A DNA stretch of 64,000 nucleotides, taken from assembly GCF_012489685.1 (NCBI RefSeq), contig NC_080045.1, positions 1,245,001 to 1,309,000 of the forward strand, in the 5' to 3' direction. Shown in pieces: positions 60,025-64,000 of the stretch. The notes under the pieces are model-generated. The model saw only the letters and a program-made list of their open reading frames with translations, searched no databases and was not told where the DNA came from. Numbering within the stretch: position 1 is the first letter of the stretch; each line of letters starts with the position of its first letter. The position numbers were made by a program, and so were the translations under genes. This DNA comes from Lotus japonicus. Taxonomy: Eukaryota; Streptophyta; Magnoliopsida; Fabales; Fabaceae.

Positions 60025-60042
60025 TCCCCGGCAACGGCGCCA
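60025..60042 (-). other. Primer binding site, tRNA-Asp
   Basis: The minus strand reads TGGCGCCGTTGCCGGGGA, complementary to the 3' end of plant tRNA-Asp, six bases after the LTR end. This primer is typical of the Athila/Tat branch. Confidence 0.92.
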
Positions 60043-60048
60043 AAAACT

Positions 60049-61431
60049 TGTTGATCAATCTGCAAGTGTACAGAATCTACCCGGCTTTAATTTATCGAAC
60101 CACAGGGAATTGGTATGAGAATTCAGTTTAAACCTCGAGTTCACGGTAGGAAAGCGAGTAAAATTCAGTTTTAAAGGTTGATTGTTTTGGTGATTAATTA
60201 ACAAGCAATTGAAATATAAGTGTGTGAGAACAATGGTGAGCATGCCTTGGGTTCTTGCTTGACTAATTCAGCTCTAATCAACCTATTCTATCCACAAAAC
60301 TCTGAGTCTCTCCTTGATGTTCTAGCCTAATCAATCATCTATCGATGCCTTGCATAGACAATCCTCTCAAGCCAAAAGATAAGCACAATTCCTTGATAAC
60401 CTAAACATTTGCTAAAGGCATTAAGCATGCAATTCAGGCCAACAAACCCCAACCCTTCTTCTATTCCTAGTAGCAAGTATAGAAGAGGTAATCCCACAAC
60501 AAGTCCCTAATCTACAACAAACTTCCGTTCTATTATAGAAAAGTATAAAGCTAGCACATGTTCTAACTTGAAACATAAAGCATGGATATGAGATTCAAGG
60601 GTTTACTCAGAGGATTCATGAATAGAAATAGGAATTAAGATTAAAACATCATAAGTCTTACAAAGAACCCAAAGCAAAAGGGATTTAGCCAAGCATGGCT
60701 ATAGAATCCATACAAGAAGATAAAGATGAAACCTGAAACATAGGGCTTAGAGAAAGCTCCTCAAGCTCCAGAACTCAAACCCTCTCTTCTAACTTATGAA
60801 AATATGATAAAATGACAAAAGGTTCCAAGAGAAATGTCTAAAAACCAATTTATAGGCAAAACAGTCAAGTCTGGGCGGTCAGGCGCCAATTCAGAGTGCC
60901 TAAGCGCCAATTCCAGCCCAGAAACATGCTCTCTGGAGGTGTCTGGCGCCTAGGCGCCAATTCCCAGCGCCTAGGCGCCAATTCCAAAAGCTTCAGGAAA
61001 TTGCACTAGCGCCTAGGCGCCAATTCCCAGCGCCTAGGCGCTCCAAGCTCGCTGGAAAGACTTTTTAGCTTCTTTGTAACTCCTCTTCAAGCCTTTTTAA
61101 CCCCTCCTTAAATTCGATGCTTCTTGGCCTTCCTTCTTCTTCAGTTTCTGATCTGAAAACAAAACCAACAAGCCAAGGAAAATATCCAGAAGCTCAAAGA
61201 GCTCATTAGCACAAGAGATCCTTCAATTAACACAATAAAACCATGCAAGTCCTAAACTTACTTAAAATGCATGAAAGGTCCCTATAAAACTATGAAATTA
61301 CCAAAACCAAGTAAAAACACAAATAAAGATCAAAATGCATGAGAATGCATGAAACACTACATGAGACTCAACAAAAAGACTCAAAACAACTAAGAAATGA
61401 CCCGAAAAACACTACTAAACTAGGGTCATCA
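60049..61431 (-). repeat. 5' LTR of the Athila-like element (1383 bp)
   Basis: It starts TGATGACCCTAG (61431) and ends GATCAACA (60049) on the minus strand. At about 60870-61040 there is a cluster of GGCGCCTAGGCGCC and related palindromes, with one extra block compared with the left LTR. Confidence 0.92.
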
Positions 61432-61512
61432 CGTCTCAACTCTCATGAGATTCTGCTAATGGAAATGAATCGAGCTCTCAAAGAACTTCTGCGTCGCTCT
61501 GACAAGCCCTAG
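61432..61512 (+). pseudogene. End of env-position ORF3 of the decayed Sirevirus (distal fragment)
   Basis: After the duplicated target (CGTCT, 61432-61436) the ORF3 frame resumes and ends with an amphipathic Leu-rich tail (MEMNRALKELLRRSDKP) at TAG 61510-61512. The continuity confirms the exact insertion point. Confidence 0.8.
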
Positions 61513-61643
61513 TTTTTAGGATTTTTTTCGTTTTTCTTTCTTAACTTATTTTACTTTTATTTAAGATATTTGCTATTTTTTTTTCTTACTCGTTGTTTCT
61601 CACTGCATTTATATATATATGACTTTGTGTTTGCAAATTTTTT

Positions 61644-61649
61644 TTTATT
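61644..61649 (-). terminator. Possible poly(A) signal of the antisense unit
   Basis: The minus strand reads AATAAA, 44 nt downstream of the antisense stop codon and followed by an A-run. The distance and orientation suit the ORF at 62085-61693; AT-rich sequence makes chance possible. Confidence 0.45.
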
Positions 61650-61692
61650 AATGATAATTCATAATCATTACATCATACATTCTTTCCTAAAT

Positions 61693-62085
61693 CTAGAATG
61701 GAGGATCCTTCCTCATTCTTCTGCACTCCTGGCGTTGCTCTGCTCTTTCCTTCTCTAGCCGATCAAGCGTATAGTCTATGTTACCTAGCTTGATGCTCAG
61801 CTCGGTCTTCTCCATACTATCTTCTATAGTCTTGAGTCTTCTTTCCACTGACTCCTTCTCTTCCAGAAAATTCAGTTCCAGCTAGCTGAGCTCCTGAATT
61901 TCTTCCACGAAGCCAAGGAATTCTCTCAGATCTTTCTCCAGCTCTGGACCAAGATCTTCTTCAGGCAGTGTCTTCGTCAGCTCTTGTATCGTTCGTGTAC
62001 CATCAGGGTGTCGGATGTTATGGAACATGTCTTCCTCGAAGGCCTTCCTTCTGAGCTCTTTCAGTGCAACCATGTATGAAGCCAT
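61693..62085 (-). pseudogene. Antisense coiled-coil ORF in the decayed Sirevirus, one internal TAG
   Basis: ATG at 62085 in good plant context (GATATGGCTTC). The frame is open for 67 codons to TAG (61884-61882), then open again in the same frame for 62 more codons to TAG at 61695-61693. The protein is highly charged and helical: KELRRKAFEEDMF, an acidic middle (LPEEDLGPELEKDLREFL), then after the TAG heptad-like Leu/Ile spacing and KERAEQRQECRRM. It opposes the element's own genes. A TATA box lies about 50 bp upstream and AATAAA downstream. I recognise no family. It could be a captured host gene or an accessory gene of this Sirevirus family. Confidence 0.55.
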
Positions 62086-62135
62086 ATCTTTTTATGGTAT
62101 TAATCTTGTTGTGAAGCTTACCTTCTTCTTACTCG

Positions 62136-62144
62136 CTTTATATA
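62136..62144 (-). promoter_or_regulatory. TATA box of the antisense unit
   Basis: The minus strand reads TATATAAAG. A start site 25-35 bp downstream would give a leader of about 20-30 nt before the ATG at 62085. Confidence 0.5.
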
Positions 62145-62335
62145 AGCTTCATTCTCTCCTTGGAAGTTATTGCTCCTACAGTTTCTCGAGGTTAAGTCCT
62201 TGGTAACTGAAGCTTCTCTTTACTCCCGTGGCCGGTTGTAAACGTTATTCTTTTGCATTAACTCCCTTCTTTAATTCTCTTAACTCTCATTCATGCATCG
62301 TTTATTTCTCCATATCGTTTTGAAACTTAGACCTT

Positions 62336-62875
62336 CTCTAAGGGGGAGTACCTTGTACTTCAAGCTAAGTTTTTCACACCCCATACTTTTTGCTTATGAC
62401 AAAAAGGGGGAGTGCACCCAGTTTTTGATGTGTAAGCTGTGTTAGTGCGATTTATTTTTCTTTTGGAGAATTTAAGAGTTCCACCTTTATGACCATAGAT
62501 TTGTCACTGGGCAAATACAAGGAATACATTTCACTTCTTCTGAAGTGAGTCTATTTGACTCTGATACCCTGCTTGTGACTCTGAATACTTATCCGCTTTG
62601 ATTATTTTATTTCATCGATGTCATGCTCCTTCACTCTGAACTCTTATATTATTCAGCTCAGAATCTAGACATTTCTAACGTTTTCATTAAGTCTTAGATT
62701 CAGGGGGAGCTATGCTCAGAATCAAGCTATGACTTGGATTCATAATGAGCAAAATAAACTATTCACATCAGGATAAGTCTAATTCTATATCTTTAAACTC
62801 TGAGTGAATTCAGTTTATTGTTTAAGAATTGTTCATCAAAATACTTGGTTTTGTCATCATCAAAAAGGGGGAGTT
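62336..62875 (+). other. Four polypurine tracts before the 3' LTR
   Basis: GGGGGAG occurs at about 62342, 62406, 62703 and 62867, each preceded by A or CA. The last (AAAAAGGGGGAGTT) touches the 3' LTR start at 62876. As in the left Sirevirus, tract repetition is a genus trait. Confidence 0.8.
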
Positions 62876-64000
62876 TGTAAGATCAAGTTTTGATCGAGTA
62901 GTACAACTCTATGTTTTGATGATTACTAGTTAAAATTTTAGTATGAACAATTATGGTACTCTAACGTGTTTTTCTGAGTGTGCTATTTACAGGCTCTGAC
63001 CTCAATTTAATCTCTCACAAATCAGAAGCACCGTGCTTAAAGAGTGACCCAAGCAACGCTTTCGCAACATCTATGTTCACTATAAACAGTATAAACGCTT
63101 CAGAAGATCTGAAGTCATACAAGCTCTGATATGGACTCAGTCACTTGAAGTTCTGAAGATCCAGACGTTCTGACAACCCAGACACTCTGAAGGTTCAGAT
63201 GATCTGATGGTGTAGAAGATTCTGAAAGATCCAGAAGCTAGAAAGTGGAAACTCTGATGTCCAGAAGCAAGATGACTCTGAAGACCATGTACTTCCCTCT
63301 GAGTTCAGAATCAGAAGATACAACGGTCAGAGGATCTCTGCTTCCCTCTGTCTCTGATCAACGAGCTTCACAAGTTCCAACATTAAGCATTCCCTTGATC
63401 AGAAGTCTACCAGGTTTAAGGGTCAAGTCACTGTCCAAGTACAAAAGTAAATGTACTATCCGGACGACCTACCTAACATTCTCAGCCACAGCAGAAGCTG
63501 GAATTTCCAGAACTTCCCTCCAACGGTATCATTCCCATGCAGCGTTCAAACCCTAATCCTTGGAGTATAAATAGAGGCTGAAGATTGAAAGATGCGGTTG
63601 GAAGAATCTCACATGCGCAAGCTATATTCAAACCTTCTAAACATTCTATCATCTGAATTCATTGTTTTTACTATTAGCTTTTCAGAAGAAAATTCTTTGT
63701 AAACATTCTTTCTTAAACAGTTGTTTAGTTACTTTTAGGAGATCAAGTTTGATCGAATCCTAGAGAAGACTAAGAATGTGAATATTAGTGTGAGCTAAGT
63801 AAGTGTATTGTTAGTCACTTGTAGGTTTCAAGTGCAGTTGTAACATTTACCTGATTAGTGGATTGCCTTCATTCTAAGAAGGAAGAAATCACCTTAACGG
63901 GTGGACTGGATTAGCTTGAGTGATTCATCAAGTGAACCAGGATAAAATCCTTGTGTACTTCTCTATCTCTTATCTTAAGCACTTTGTTCTCGAAAGATTT
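62876..64000 (+). repeat. 3' LTR of the decayed Sirevirus (partial, about 85 bp missing)
   Basis: It begins TGTAAGATC after the purine tract. From 63463 on it matches the 5' LTR remnant at 41498. The region 63080-63420 is packed with CTGAAG/CAGAAG/CTCTGA motifs. TATA box TATAAATA at 63566-63573. By comparison with 42117, the LTR should end near 64082. Confidence 0.92.
63566..63573 (+). promoter_or_regulatory. LTR TATA box of the decayed Sirevirus
   Basis: TATAAATA, identical to 41601-41608 in the other LTR, lies about 690 bp into the LTR and just after the repeat-rich U3 part. Confidence 0.6.

Larger units (their letters stand above)
50220..61431 (-). mobile_element. Non-autonomous Athila-like Ty3/gypsy element (gag-protease-gag) with an inverted left end
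   Basis: A 5 bp duplication CGTCT flanks it exactly (50215-50219 and 61432-61436), and the interrupted host frame resumes on the far side. On the minus strand the order is 5' LTR (61431-60049), tRNA-Asp primer site, gag, protease, second gag-like domain, non-coding region and 3' LTR (56169-50636, itself interrupted). Beyond that LTR lies an extra inverted copy of the LTR start (50220-50626). No RT, RNase H or integrase is present, so it depended on another element. The LTRs differ at a few percent of positions by eye plus a block of about 60-70 bp, so it is older than the gypsy element at 29989. Confidence 0.88.
61513..62875 (+). other. 3' region of the decayed Sirevirus
   Basis: It holds an antisense ORF with promoter-like and poly(A)-like signals (61644-62144, listed separately), then four purine tracts before the 3' LTR. 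No sense-strand gene is supported here. A TATATATATA run lies at about 61611-61620. Confidence 0.7.
41498..64000 (+). mobile_element. Decayed Sirevirus-type Ty1/copia element, split by an Athila-like insertion
   Basis: Order: truncated 5' LTR (41498-42117), primer site, broken gag-pol (42190-46997), broken env-position ORF (47485-50214 and 61437-61512), an antisense ORF, four polypurine tracts and 3' LTR (62876 to the window end). It is a different family from the left Sirevirus: gag, ORF3 and LTRs are not alike at base level. Multiple stops, frameshifts, catalytic losses and the nested insertion show that it is old. Confidence 0.93.

Overview
The window is repeat DNA from a flowering-plant nuclear genome. 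It contains no ordinary single-copy host gene, rRNA, tRNA or CRISPR array. The evidence for a plant is direct: Sirevirus-type Ty1/copia elements, a chromodomain (Tekay-like) Ty3/gypsy element primed by initiator tRNA-Met, an Athila-like element primed by tRNA-Asp, and a satellite with a ~178.5 bp monomer. A eudicot, quite possibly a legume, is my inference: the first copia element resembles the soybean SIRE1 type, including its leaky stop codon. The setting looks like pericentromeric or other heterochromatin.

Layout from left to right. 1-9321 is a near-complete minus-strand Sirevirus whose visible LTR sequences are identical. It has an intact 1615-codon gag-pol, and an in-frame UAG-CAA-UUA stop leads into an env-position ORF. 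9322-9332 is an 11 bp scrap of satellite. 9333-12614 is a solo LTR with target duplication CATGC. 12615-29988 is satellite array 1, about 97 monomers. 29989-39203 is a Tekay-like gypsy element with two 2.84 kb LTRs, no gag and a broken pol. 39204-41497 is satellite array 2, about 13 monomers with a 714 bp four-monomer higher-order repeat. 41498-64000 is a second, decayed plus-strand Sirevirus with its 5' LTR truncated against the satellite. Its env-position ORF is split by an Athila-like element (50220-61431), whose left LTR in turn holds another solo LTR (50938-55144).

Order of events, inferred from nesting and LTR similarity. The satellite is the host sequence for several insertions. The decayed Sirevirus on the right is old, the Athila-like element came later, and the 4.2 kb solo LTR later still. 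The gypsy element in the satellite is young (about 25 LTR differences by eye in 2.84 kb). The left Sirevirus is youngest.

Four things go beyond routine annotation. (1) The Tekay-type LTRs carry their own ORF (144 codons in the gypsy LTRs, 167 in the first solo LTR) behind a G-tract and downstream of a possible splice donor. (2) The decayed Sirevirus carries a compact antisense gene-like unit (TATA box, ATG in good plant context, about 130-codon coiled-coil ORF, AATAAA). (3) The Athila-like element encodes gag, protease and then a second gag-like domain, with no RT or integrase, and its outer left end is an inverted LTR end inside one target duplication. (4) The satellite shows several scales of higher-order duplication.
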